Assembly: GCA_945890645.1 (NCBI GenBank)
Contig: CAMDCV010000029.1
Coordinates: 1 to 58,638, forward strand
DNA length: 58,638 nt
Direction of reading: 5' to 3'
DNA from: Akkermansia muciniphila
GTDB lineage: Bacteria > Verrucomicrobiota > Verrucomicrobiia > Verrucomicrobiales > Akkermansiaceae
In this document: positions 26,752 to 35,235 of the stretch, in pieces
How the letters are laid out: each line of letters starts with the position of its first letter
Position numbering within the stretch: the stretch's first letter is position 1
Position numbers and translations under genes: made by a program
Notes under the pieces: model-generated
Told to the model about the DNA's origin: nothing
What the model saw: the letters and a program-made list of their open reading frames with translations, nothing else
Database searches by the model: none

Positions 26752-28398
26752 TTATTCGTCTGGCTTCACTTGTTTCTCCCAACGTGAGGGTTTGGGGAAT
26801 TTTTTCTCCATCCATTGGCGAAACTCCTGATTGTCCACTTCACTATCAGGCACGTTGAACCAGCGCATCATCGGATCATCCAGTTGATCCATGGTGGCCT
26901 TTTCCAAGCAGGGGCGACCTTTTGCCTCCATCAGTCCGAAATAAGCCAGTTCCATGGGAAAGCCATACCAGATCCCGAAATATTCGAGTGTTTTGCGAGC
27001 ATGTTTGCGATGAAACAAATGCGGTGTGTGTGTGCAAAAATTAGGGACTTGGTCCATGCCCCGTTCATGATGCAAACGCGCTGCGATTATACCTATGCCT
27101 ATCAGCCATTTGTTTTCCGAACGCATCAATCGAGGAATACTTTCGATGACATTCTCCTCCACATACATCGGTTCTGTAAATTCTGCCTCACTGGAAGAAC
27201 GCAGGAAAAAAATGTCGTCGTTCATCCACAGAACTTTCTCTGCTAATGCGAGGGATCGCAATACTTTGCGCTGCAACATATCCTCATGACGGAATACGGA
27301 CTCATCCAACCACAGCGGGCGCTCTGTTCCCCAAACGATCAACGGCCAATCTGCCGGGCCGTATTGATCTAACGAACGCAATGAGTATCGCAACAATTCC
27401 CCTTTCCAAATGTCGGCATCCATACGATACGGATACGCAATCACCTTTTCCATCTCGGCCTTTTCCGCCCAAGGCTTGAAGGTCATCGGAGGACGTGGCA
27501 CGGGAAGAAATCCATTCAACTGCAAGTCCTTCAGGACTGCGCCTTTGTCTTTACCTGCACAGTGATAGAACCACGCCGGTTGTAATTTTTGCTCGGCTAC
27601 AGGAAGTCGATTCCACTCGGCGCTCAGGAATTGCAAACGTTCCGGTTGTTGCTTACCCAAAAGGAATCGCCACCAATTAAAATAATACTCATGCGGCACA
27701 TTCGGTGCGAGATAGCCCTCAGTGAATGGCAATAACGCAGTCGCCGTTTCGCGATCCATCAACCATACGCCATCGTTGCAGTAGACAAAATCTTCGGGCA
27801 CCGTCTGTTGATGCGTCTGCTTGACCCACTTACGCCAGGTCGCAGCACGTGCCACCGGATAGGATTGTCCATGCGCCCACAATCCACGCTCGCGTGGGTT
27901 ATGCAAAACGTGAGGTGCGAGCGGGTGTATCATCACGTCAGCATCCAAGTGCATCATCCACGCAAAATCGCCAGCCAGAAAATGTTGGATCCATTGCCGA
28001 AATGGCGACTCTCGCAAACCTTTTTGTATGCCTTCTTGATGATCGACTTTCAGTTCAATCTGATGCCGTTGCGCCCATCGACGCAATGTGCGCAAAAACG
28101 CTTGAATCCATGGAGCATTGGAGTGTTGCCATGTGTAGCAGACGCAACTCTCACTCGCACCAGTTTCATGGACAATCGGCAATCGCATCACCTTCGGATA
28201 CTTACGCACTTTGGATAAGGGATCGATTACCGGAATCGAAAATTCTTCTTCCCCTACCCCAGACATAGACCATCGCAGGGGCGGTGGATTTTTTTTCTTT
28301 TCATTCTGACTCACAGCGCAGTGTCTGCCATCTGCCTCACTTCTGTCAAATGCCAAACAACGTTTCGTAATGGAACTTATCGCTTCCATAAGCTTCAA
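26752..28398 (-). CDS. Two-domain glycosyltransferase: GT-A-like plus Stealth-like (548 aa)
   Basis: The N-terminal half resembles a GT-A transferase: CVCYTWQHSNAPWIQAFLRT opens it, the metal-binding MHLDADV has Asp152-Asp154, and NDGVWLMD follows. The C-terminal half (from ~residue 330) looks like a Stealth-type hexose-phosphate or sugar transferase: IAYPYRMDADIWKGELLRYS, then VLWMNDDIFFL near 393 and CTHTPHLFHRKHARK. The two are fused in one chain. The start is uncertain: a later ATG (28266, MSGVGEEEF) would remove 44 poorly conserved residues. It is a lone gene and no other polysaccharide gene is adjacent on this strand, though sugar-nucleotide genes lie 5 kb away. Confidence 0.7.
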   Translation of the reverse strand: MKLMEAISSITKRCLAFDRSEADGRHCAVSQNEKKKNPPPLRWSMSGVGEEEFSIPVIDPLSKVRKYPKVMRLPIVHETGASESCVCYTWQHSNAPWIQAFLRTLRRWAQRHQIELKVDHQEGIQKGLRESPFRQWIQHFLAGDFAWMMHLDADVMIHPLAPHVLHNPRERGLWAHGQSYPVARAATWRKWVKQTHQQTVPEDFVYCNDGVWLMDRETATALLPFTEGYLAPNVPHEYYFNWWRFLLGKQQPERLQFLSAEWNRLPVAEQKLQPAWFYHCAGKDKGAVLKDLQLNGFLPVPRPPMTFKPWAEKAEMEKVIAYPYRMDADIWKGELLRYSLRSLDQYGPADWPLIVWGTERPLWLDESVFRHEDMLQRKVLRSLALAEKVLWMNDDIFFLRSSSEAEFTEPMYVEENVIESIPRLMRSENKWLIGIGIIAARLHHERGMDQVPNFCTHTPHLFHRKHARKTLEYFGIWYGFPMELAYFGLMEAKGRPCLEKATMDQLDDPMMRWFNVPDSEVDNQEFRQWMEKKFPKPSRWEKQVKPDE

Positions 28399-28432
28399 AG
28401 CCGCTTTTATTAAGTTTTCCGTAATTTTTCAC

Positions 28433-28461
28433 TTGCCAGTCGGTATCGTCTTCCGTAATTT
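28433..28461 (+). promoter_or_regulatory. Putative promoter of the small lipoprotein gene
   Basis: TTGCCA (28433-28438), 17-nt spacer, TAATTT (28456-28461), then 7 nt to the ATG at 28469. The expected start point falls on or just before the ATG, so the mRNA may be leaderless. Confidence 0.5.
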
Positions 28462-28468
28462 GTGGTGT

Positions 28469-28636
28469 ATGAAATTCACACTTCTATGTTTGTTGAGTCT
28501 GGCACTGGTGTCTTGCAATACATCGATAGGCATCTATCGCGATATGAAACAAGGCTTCCATTGGACGAAGACCAAAATGCAAGGCTCAGGAGGCGGCGGT
28601 GAAACAGTCGATCCCTACGGTGCTCCGACCTATTGA
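28469..28636 (+). CDS. Small lipoprotein, entericidin-like (55 aa)
   Basis: MKFTLLCLLSLALVSCNTSI has a clear lipobox (ALVSC). The mature part is about 40 residues, starting CNTSIGIYRDMKQG, reminiscent of the CNT..G...D...G pattern of entericidin lipoproteins. The C-terminus is Gly-rich (MQGSGGGGETVDPYGAPTY). I chose this ATG because the upstream in-frame codons overlap the divergent glycosyltransferase and lack a signal. Entericidins belong to toxin-antidote pairs in enterobacteria; no pair is visible here, so only the likeness is claimed. Confidence 0.65.
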   Translation: MKFTLLCLLSLALVSCNTSIGIYRDMKQGFHWTKTKMQGSGGGGETVDPYGAPTY

Positions 28637-28689
28637 GTTGCGCAACATCAAATCGTTAGATGGTGGCAGGCTTCGTGTTGTTTTTGCGC

Positions 28690-28717
28690 TTGAAGCATGA
28701 CAGGCAGCAACTAAGCT
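28690..28717 (+). promoter_or_regulatory. Putative promoter of pyc
   Basis: TTGAAG (28690-28695), 16-nt spacer, TAAGCT (28712-28717), 6 nt before the ATG of pyc. Again the predicted start is at the ATG itself and no Shine-Dalgarno sequence is seen. Confidence 0.4.
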
Positions 28718-28723
28718 CAGTGC

Positions 28724-31700
28724 ATGCCCAAATCCGCGATCCGTTCGATCAAAAAAATTCTCGTCGCCAACCGTTCTGAAATCGCGATCCGCGTGATGCG
28801 CGCGGCTACTGAACTCGGCATTCGCACGGTTGCCATTTATGCTTACGAAGACCGTTTCTGCCCGCATCGCTTCAAGGCCGACGAAGCGTATCAACTGAAC
28901 AAGGACAAAGGCCCGCTTGGCGCTTATCTCGACATCGATGGCATTGTCGCATTGGCGGTCGAAAAAGGCGTCGATGCGATCCACCCTGGCTACGGCTTTC
29001 TCTCGGAGAATCCTGACTTCGCCCGCGCCTGCGAAAAAAATGGCATCATCTTCATTGGCCCGGACGCCGAGATCCTCGACCGCATGGGCGATAAAACCGC
29101 CGCACGCAATGTCGCCGAAAAACTCAAAGTCCCCACCCTGCAAGGCACACCCGAGCCCGTCGAAGACCGCAAGGAAGCGATGAAGGCCGCGAAAAAAATT
29201 GGCTTCCCGTTGATCATCAAGGCCGCATTCGGTGGCGGTGGTCGCGGCATGCGTGTCGTGCGCGAGGAAAAAGAACTCGAAGGTTTGTTAGAGGAAGCGC
29301 AGACCGAAGCACTGCGGGCTTTTGGCAATGGCGCGGTGTTTCTCGAAAAATTTGTCGGACGCGCGAAGCACATCGAAGTGCAGATCCTCGCCGATAAACA
29401 CGGTAACGTTCTCCACCTCCACGAACGCGATTGCTCGGTGCAACGCCGTCACCAAAAGGTCATCGAAATGGCCCCAAGCTATGGCATCGATCCGCAGATC
29501 ATCGAAGGCCTCTGCAATGCCTCGCTAGCGATCGCGAAGGAAGTGAACTACACCCACGCGGGCACGGTCGAATTCCTCGTCGATGTCGAATCGGGCGACT
29601 GGTATTTCATCGAGATGAATCCTCGCATCCAGGTCGAACACACGGTGACGGAAGAAATCACCGCCATCGACATCGTGCAATCGCAGATCCAAATTGCGAT
29701 GGGTCATCAACTCCACGACAAGGTCATGGACTTGCCAAAGCAATCGAAAGTCGAAAAATCTGGCTTCGCGATTCAGTGCCGCATCACTACCGAAGATCCC
29801 GAAGCTAATTTCACGCCGGACTTCGGAAAAATCCTCACCTACCGCAGCGCCGGTGGTTTTGGCATCCGACTCGATGGCGCTCTCGGCACGCAGAACGCCG
29901 TCATCACGCCGTATTATGATTCGATGCTCGTCAAGGTCACCGTCTTCGGTCGCACCTATCAAATCGCCCTCGACCGCATGGACCGCGCACTGCGCGAGTT
30001 CCGCATCCGTGGCGTGAAGACGAACATTCCGTTCTTAGAAAACGTCATCGCCGATCCGATTTTCCGCGCGGGCGACGCCACCACGCGCTTCATCGATACC
30101 AACCCACAGCTTTTCAAGTTCGCCTCGAAAAAAGACCGTGCCACAAAATTGCTTAGCTACCTTTCAGACGTTACGGTCAACGGCAACCCGAATACGAAGG
30201 GCTATGTCACGGATAAAATTTTTGCCCCCGCCCCTGCTGTTCGTTACGATCATCTCACGCCACCCGTCGATGGGACGAAACAACTACTCACCAAACTCGG
30301 TCCCGAAAAATTCGCCGAGTGGGTGACGAAACAAAAGCGCTTGTTGCTCACGGATACCACCATGCGCGATGCGCACCAGTCGCTGCTCGCCACCCGCGTC
30401 CGCAGCTTCGACATGCTGGCGATCGCCGATGCCGTGGCGCACCGCACGCCAAATCTTTTTTCGTTAGAAATGTGGGGCGGTGCCACCTTCGATACCTCCA
30501 TGCGTTTCCTCAAGGAATGTCCCTGGGAGCGACTGCGCAACCTTCGCGAACGCATCCCTAACATTCTTTTCCAGATGTTGTTCCGTGGTTCGAATGCCGT
30601 CGGCTACACCAACTACCCCGACAACGTCGTACGCGGGTTCATCAAACACGCCGCCGAGAACGGCATGGATATCTTCCGCATTTTCGATAGCCTCAACTAC
30701 CTGCCGAATCTCACCGAAGCGATGACCGCCGTGCGCGAAGAAACCTCATCGCTGTGCGAAGGAACGATTTGCTATACCGGCAACATCCTCGATCCGAAGC
30801 GCGACAAGTACGACCTGCAATACTACGTCAAGCTTGCGAAGGAGTTAGAAAAAATGGGTGCCCACATGCTCTGCATCAAAGACATGGCCGGCCTCTGCCG
30901 ACCCATGGCCGCGAAGAAACTCGTCAAAGCACTCAAAGAAGAAATCGGCCTGCCCATCCATTTCCACACGCACGACACGTCCGGCATCAATGCCAGCTCA
31001 ATTCTGATGGCTGCCGAAGCTGGTGTGGACGTTTGCGATGCCGCACTCGCCAGCATGAGCGGTTGCACCTCGCAACCGAATCTCAACTCCGTCGTCGCAG
31101 CGCTACAACACGGTCCGCGCGATACCCAACTCGATCTCGAGGCACTCAATGAGTTCTCCGATTACTGGGCTCACGTGCGCACCTATTACAAACCCTTCGA
31201 CACCGCAGAGCCACACGGCACCGCTGAAGTCTATCTCCACGAAATGCCCGGCGGCCAATACACTAACCTTAAAGAACAAGCCGAGAGCATGGGCATCGGC
31301 CATCGTTGGCCCGAGATCGCCCGCATGTATGCCGAGGTCAATCTCCTTTTTGGAGACATCGTAAAAGTCACACCATCCTCGAAAGTCGTCGGCGACATGT
31401 GCATGTTCCTCATTTCACGCGGTGTCAAACCCGGCGATGCCCGCACTTATCTTCAAAGCCTGCCCGCTGGCACGAACTTCCCCGAGAGCGTCATCGACAT
31501 GCTCCAAGGTGGCCTTGGTCAACCGATGGGAGGCTGGCCCAAGGACATTCAGAAAATCATCCTCGGCAACAAAAAGCCCTTCACCAACCGACCCGGCGAA
31601 CGCGCCCAAAAAGTCGATCTGGAAAAAACCCGAGTCGAGGTTGCCAAAATCACCGGCCACAAAACCGCCAGCGATGACGATCTTTACTCCTACCTAATGT

Positions 31701-32203
31701 ACCCGCAGGTGTATAAGGACTTCATCAAATCGCGCAAAAATTTCAGCGACCTCTCTGTCCTGCCGACCCCTGCCTTTTTCTACGGGCTCAAGGACAAAGA
31801 AGAAGTCACGCTCAGCCTCGAAGCGGGCAAAACATTGTTTGTCCGCCTGCACAACATCACCGAGGTCGATGCCGCCGGACAACGCACCGCCATCTTCGAA
31901 CTCAACGGTTATCCCCGCCACGTGCAAGTCGATGACAAGAGCGCCGTCAAAGCCAGCACCGCGCGCCCGAAAGCCGACCCCGCCGATCCCTATCAAATCG
32001 CCGCGCCAATGCCCGGCATGGTAGCGAGCATGGCCGTCAGCGTCGGCCATAAAGTCAAAGAAGGCGAAGCCCTGCTCACACTCGAAGCGATGAAAATGTT
32101 CACCACCGTCACCGCCCCCTGCGCCGGCACCGTGCAAGAAATTTTAGTCGAAGTCGGCAACACCCTCGAAAGCAAAGACCTCATGATGAAGTTGGTGAAG
32201 TAA
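28724..32203 (+). CDS. pyc: Pyruvate carboxylase (1159 aa)
   Basis: Carboxylates pyruvate to oxaloacetate with biotin, ATP and bicarbonate. Domains in order: biotin carboxylase 1-~450 (ILVANRSEIAIRVMRA, AFGGGGRGMRVV, FIEMNPRIQVEHTVTEE), carboxyltransferase ~530-800 (LTDTTMRDAHQSLLATRVR, FHTHDTSG), PYC/OADA linker domain to ~1070, and a biotinyl domain at 1085-1159 with the biotin Lys1124 in LEAMKMF. This is the single-chain form with the usual ~1150-residue length. No biotin-operon genes are near. The last codons (MMKLVK) are part of a 70-bp sequence repeated 1 kb downstream. Confidence 0.97.
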   Translation: MPKSAIRSIKKILVANRSEIAIRVMRAATELGIRTVAIYAYEDRFCPHRFKADEAYQLNKDKGPLGAYLDIDGIVALAVEKGVDAIHPGYGFLSENPDFARACEKNGIIFIGPDAEILDRMGDKTAARNVAEKLKVPTLQGTPEPVEDRKEAMKAAKKIGFPLIIKAAFGGGGRGMRVVREEKELEGLLEEAQTEALRAFGNGAVFLEKFVGRAKHIEVQILADKHGNVLHLHERDCSVQRRHQKVIEMAPSYGIDPQIIEGLCNASLAIAKEVNYTHAGTVEFLVDVESGDWYFIEMNPRIQVEHTVTEEITAIDIVQSQIQIAMGHQLHDKVMDLPKQSKVEKSGFAIQCRITTEDPEANFTPDFGKILTYRSAGGFGIRLDGALGTQNAVITPYYDSMLVKVTVFGRTYQIALDRMDRALREFRIRGVKTNIPFLENVIADPIFRAGDATTRFIDTNPQLFKFASKKDRATKLLSYLSDVTVNGNPNTKGYVTDKIFAPAPAVRYDHLTPPVDGTKQLLTKLGPEKFAEWVTKQKRLLLTDTTMRDAHQSLLATRVRSFDMLAIADAVAHRTPNLFSLEMWGGATFDTSMRFLKECPWERLRNLRERIPNILFQMLFRGSNAVGYTNYPDNVVRGFIKHAAENGMDIFRIFDSLNYLPNLTEAMTAVREETSSLCEGTICYTGNILDPKRDKYDLQYYVKLAKELEKMGAHMLCIKDMAGLCRPMAAKKLVKALKEEIGLPIHFHTHDTSGINASSILMAAEAGVDVCDAALASMSGCTSQPNLNSVVAALQHGPRDTQLDLEALNEFSDYWAHVRTYYKPFDTAEPHGTAEVYLHEMPGGQYTNLKEQAESMGIGHRWPEIARMYAEVNLLFGDIVKVTPSSKVVGDMCMFLISRGVKPGDARTYLQSLPAGTNFPESVIDMLQGGLGQPMGGWPKDIQKIILGNKKPFTNRPGERAQKVDLEKTRVEVAKITGHKTASDDDLYSYLMYPQVYKDFIKSRKNFSDLSVLPTPAFFYGLKDKEEVTLSLEAGKTLFVRLHNITEVDAAGQRTAIFELNGYPRHVQVDDKSAVKASTARPKADPADPYQIAAPMPGMVASMAVSVGHKVKEGEALLTLEAMKMFTTVTAPCAGTVQEILVEVGNTLESKDLMMKLVK

Positions 32204-32254
32204 CCGTGGCGGGGGCGTCCTCGCCTCCCTGCCCTTCAAACAAATTACTACCCC
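32184..32254. repeat. Direct repeat, copy 1 (covers end of pyc)
   Basis: TGATGAAGTTGGTGAAGTAA, then CCGTGGCGGGGGCGTCCTCG, then CCTCCC and a more loosely matching stretch to CAAATTACTACCCC. Copy 2 at 33231-33300 matches it closely over the first ~50 bases and more weakly after that. Copy 1 contains the last codons and stop of pyc. Confidence 0.8.
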
Positions 32255-32278
32255 AAAATTTCTCCTCCTAAGAAACCA

Positions 32279-33226
32279 ATGGCCTCCATGACCTGGCGCA
32301 GCATATTTCTCCCCAAGCCCCGACAACTGCTTCTCCGGCTCGCATTCATTGTAGCCATCTTCCCCATCATCGGCTTGCTCGGCGGCCACTTCTGGATCTT
32401 CGATCTCTTTAATCATTTCCAATACCAATACCTTGCCTTCTTTTCCTTTTGTCTCGTTCTGCTGCTCGTAATCAGGGCCTTGCGCGAGGCGACAATCGTC
32501 GCAGTGCTGCTCATGCTCCCGCTGTCGAGGATTACTCCCTCGTATTTCCCTCCCGCTAAATTAGCCACATCGGGAGCTCCCCTCCGCGTCGCATCGTTCA
32601 ATGTTCTTGTATCCAATCACCGCCATGACGACGCATTGCGTTGGGCACGCGAATCCAATGCAGACTGCATCTATTTCACAGAAACCACCGACAAGTGGAC
32701 AAAGGCACTAAAGGCCTTAGCGGACGATTATCCCTACTCGATTGAAGGAAAAAAAAGCGGCTTCGCCTTTTATTCGAAACTACCCATCAACCGCCACAAG
32801 ATCGTCCCCTGCAGCGATTTTGAATTCTCATTGCTGGTCGCTGATCTCGCCACGCCCCATGGCGAGGTCGCTTTTTTCGGCATCCATCCCTTGCCGCCCG
32901 TCACGAAATCTTGGGCGAATGCGCTTGATGAAACCATGGTGATTTTAGCCCGCGAGGTCGAAAGAGAAAGCGGACCTGTCATCGTCGTGGGCGATTTCAA
33001 CATCACCCGATGGAGCAAAATGGCTCGGCCGCTCGAACGAGTGCAACTTTTGGATGCCTCCCGCGGTAAATCTCCGGAACCCACTTGGATGCGAAGCAAC
33101 CCGCTGGTGACCATCCCGATTGATCGCATTCTCTATCGTGGCCAAGGCATGAGCTGTCAAAACTTCCATATCGGCCCGGACCTAGGTTCCGACCACCGCC
33201 CTGTAGTAGCGGAAATCGCCTGGTGA
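32279..33226 (+). CDS. Membrane-anchored endonuclease/exonuclease/phosphatase-family protein (315 aa)
   Basis: Two or three N-terminal helices (LLLRLAFIVAIFPIIGLLGG and YLAFFSFCLVLLLVIRALRE), then an EEP domain: LRVASFNVLVSNHRHDD, YFTETTDKW, VIVVGDFNITRWSKM and GSDHRPVVAEI at the end. The residues of the fold (Asn in FNV, Glu in YFTE, Asp-Asn in GDFN, final Asp-His) are all there, so it is probably an active metal-dependent phosphodiesterase or nuclease at the outer face of the membrane. The gene is exactly bracketed by two 70-bp direct repeats, which suggests it arrived or was duplicated as a unit. Confidence 0.85.
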   Translation: MASMTWRSIFLPKPRQLLLRLAFIVAIFPIIGLLGGHFWIFDLFNHFQYQYLAFFSFCLVLLLVIRALREATIVAVLLMLPLSRITPSYFPPAKLATSGAPLRVASFNVLVSNHRHDDALRWARESNADCIYFTETTDKWTKALKALADDYPYSIEGKKSGFAFYSKLPINRHKIVPCSDFEFSLLVADLATPHGEVAFFGIHPLPPVTKSWANALDETMVILAREVERESGPVIVVGDFNITRWSKMARPLERVQLLDASRGKSPEPTWMRSNPLVTIPIDRILYRGQGMSCQNFHIGPDLGSDHRPVVAEIAW

Positions 33227-33230
33227 TGCC

Positions 33231-33300
33231 TGATGAAGTTGGTGCAATAAACGTGGCGGAGGTGTCCTCGCCTCCCAGCCCCACAAAGCAATTACCCCCC
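33231..33300. repeat. Direct repeat, copy 2
   Basis: TGATGAAGTTGGTGCAATAA, then ACGTGGCGGAGGTGTCCTCG and CCTCCCAGCCCC. It starts 5 nt after the stop of the EEP-family gene and mimics the end of pyc plus its downstream spacer. Confidence 0.8.
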
Positions 33301-33401
33301 GATTCTTCAAATAACTCCCTTCTGGCAGGTGCTCTCCCTCCGCCTTACTGCTTGCTACATCAATTGATTTCTGCATTTAGTGGCGCGCAACAATTTACCC
33401 T

Positions 33402-34313
33402 ATGTCCTCACCCACCCTCCTCATCCTTGCCGCTGGCATGGGTTCTCGCTACGGCGGTCTCAAGCAAATGGACCCGATGGGTCCGAATGGCGAATCCGTT
33501 CTCGACTACTCGGTCTTTGACGCTATTCGCGCTGGTTTCAAGCGCGTCGTTTTCATCATCCGCAAGGATTTTGCCGACGTCTTCCAGGCCCATGTCGGTG
33601 CACGCTTCACAGGGAAAATCGAAGTGGCGTACGCTTACCAATCTCTTGATGATTTACCGGGAGGATTTTCCGTTCCCGCAGGTCGTACGAAACCCTGGGG
33701 CACCAGCCATGCGATCCTAGCCGCGCGCGATCTTGTCGATGGGCCTTTTGCAGTGATCAATGCCGATGACTTTTACGGTCGTGATTCGTATGTTCGTGCC
33801 GCAGATTTCTTTCAGCAAGTTCCCACCAATGATGGCATTGATCACTATGCAATGGTCGGTTATCAGTTAGAGAACACGCTCTCTGATCACGGCGATGTCA
33901 ATCGCGGCATTTGTCGTAGCGACGAACGCGGGTATCTGTCGGCTGTCGAAGAAGTTGTGAAGATCAAGCGAGACGATGACGGCAAAAGCTACGGCATTTA
34001 TCTCGATGGGGAACGCCGAGAAGTGCCCGCAGGCTCCATCGTATCCATGAATTTCTGGGCCTTCCATGCCTCGTTTTTTTCCCACCTCGAAGAACATTTT
34101 CTCCGCTTCCTTGAAAAACATGGTCAGGAGGAAAAATCCGAATGTTATATCCCCACAGTCGTCGATGAGTTGATTCGCCATCAACTTGCTGACTGCGCCG
34201 TCTTGCCCACCAGCAGTTCATGGTTCGGCGTGACCTACCCTGATGACAAACCTCACGTCGTCGCCAACATTCAGGCGCTCATCACCGCCGGAGAATATCC
34301 CGCCGAGCTCTAA
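33402..34313 (+). CDS. Sugar-nucleotide-type nucleotidyltransferase (303 aa)
   Basis: The NTP-transferase signature ILAAGMGSRYGGLKQMDPMG opens the protein, followed by AINADDFYGRD (metal-binding Asp pair) and later SMNFWAFHASFF. It is the uncharacterised branch of nucleotidyltransferases common in Bacteroidota and Verrucomicrobiota; it presumably activates a sugar phosphate. It lies 6 nt before an epimerase gene, so the two probably make one sugar nucleotide. The nucleotide and sugar are not predictable from sequence. Confidence 0.82.
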   Translation: MSSPTLLILAAGMGSRYGGLKQMDPMGPNGESVLDYSVFDAIRAGFKRVVFIIRKDFADVFQAHVGARFTGKIEVAYAYQSLDDLPGGFSVPAGRTKPWGTSHAILAARDLVDGPFAVINADDFYGRDSYVRAADFFQQVPTNDGIDHYAMVGYQLENTLSDHGDVNRGICRSDERGYLSAVEEVVKIKRDDDGKSYGIYLDGERREVPAGSIVSMNFWAFHASFFSHLEEHFLRFLEKHGQEEKSECYIPTVVDELIRHQLADCAVLPTSSSWFGVTYPDDKPHVVANIQALITAGEYPAEL

Positions 34314-34319
34314 CGATTT

Positions 34320-35228
34320 ATGAAAATTCTCATCACCGGTGGTGCAGGATTTATTGGCTCGCACATTGCCGAGCATTTCTCCTCCATCGCCAGTGAAATC
34401 CGCGTGCTCGACAACTATCGTACGGGCTACGCAAAAAATCTCCATGGCCTGCCGATCACGATGATCGATGGTTCCGTCACGAATCGCGCCTTGGTTGCGA
34501 AGGCAGTCGAAGGCATCGATTTTATTTTTCACATGGCGGCCATGGTGAGCGTTCCCGAATCGATGCACAAACCCGCCGAGTGCAATGACATTAATGTTCA
34601 GGGGTTGCTAAATGTGTTAGATGAAGCATCGACAGCAGGCGTGAAAAAAATTGTATTCGCATCATCCGCGGCCATCTACGGAGACAACCCCACCGTGCCG
34701 AAAATCGAAACGATGCTGCCAGAGCCAAAGAGTCCGTATGCCATCACCAAACTCGATGGTGAATACTATCTCGATCTCTACCGACGCGAGGGCCGTATCG
34801 AGAGTGCTTCTCTGCGTTTTTTCAACGTCTTCGGCCCCCGCCAAGACCCCAAAGGAGCCTATGCCGCCGCAGTGCCCATCTTCATGGAAAAAGCACTGAG
34901 AAACGAGGACATCACGATCTTTGGCGATGGCGGTGCTACTCGCGATTTCATCTTCGTGAAGGACATCGTTGGAGCCTTAGCATTCGCGGCGCTGAATGAC
35001 ATTCATGGCACTTTTAATGCGGGCTATGGGGGACAAATGACCATTCAAGAACTCGCAGAAACCATCATTGCTGCTGCAGGCAGCAATTCACGGATCATCC
35101 ATGCCCCAGAGCGGACGGGAGATGTCCGTCACTCGCGCGCCAGTGCCGATAAACTTCGCGCTGCAGGATGGGAGCCCCAGTTCACATTAGAAGAAGGTCT
35201 CGCAACTACATTAGCATCCTTCCGATAG
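34320..35228 (+). CDS. NAD-dependent sugar-nucleotide epimerase/dehydratase, extended SDR (302 aa)
   Basis: Rossmann motif GGAGFIGSHIAEHF, the SSAAIYGDNP block and the catalytic pair in YAITKLDGEYY (Tyr, Lys) are all classical for UDP-sugar 4-epimerases such as WbpP or GalE. Also VFGPRQDPKGAYAAAVPIF and GGATRDFIFVKDI, which are typical of the UDP-GlcNAc/glucose 4-epimerase group. It is coupled to the nucleotidyltransferase 6 nt upstream. It converges with the efflux gene with only 7 nt between the stops. Confidence 0.88.
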   Translation: MKILITGGAGFIGSHIAEHFSSIASEIRVLDNYRTGYAKNLHGLPITMIDGSVTNRALVAKAVEGIDFIFHMAAMVSVPESMHKPAECNDINVQGLLNVLDEASTAGVKKIVFASSAAIYGDNPTVPKIETMLPEPKSPYAITKLDGEYYLDLYRREGRIESASLRFFNVFGPRQDPKGAYAAAVPIFMEKALRNEDITIFGDGGATRDFIFVKDIVGALAFAALNDIHGTFNAGYGGQMTIQELAETIIAAAGSNSRIIHAPERTGDVRHSRASADKLRAAGWEPQFTLEEGLATTLASFR

Positions 35229-35235
35229 TCCTATC

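Noticed and set aside
28434-28516. TGGCACTGGTGTCTTGCA (28500 region) as a sigma-54 promoter
   Set aside because: The spacing between TGGCAC and TTGCA is 7 instead of 5 and it lies inside the lipoprotein gene.
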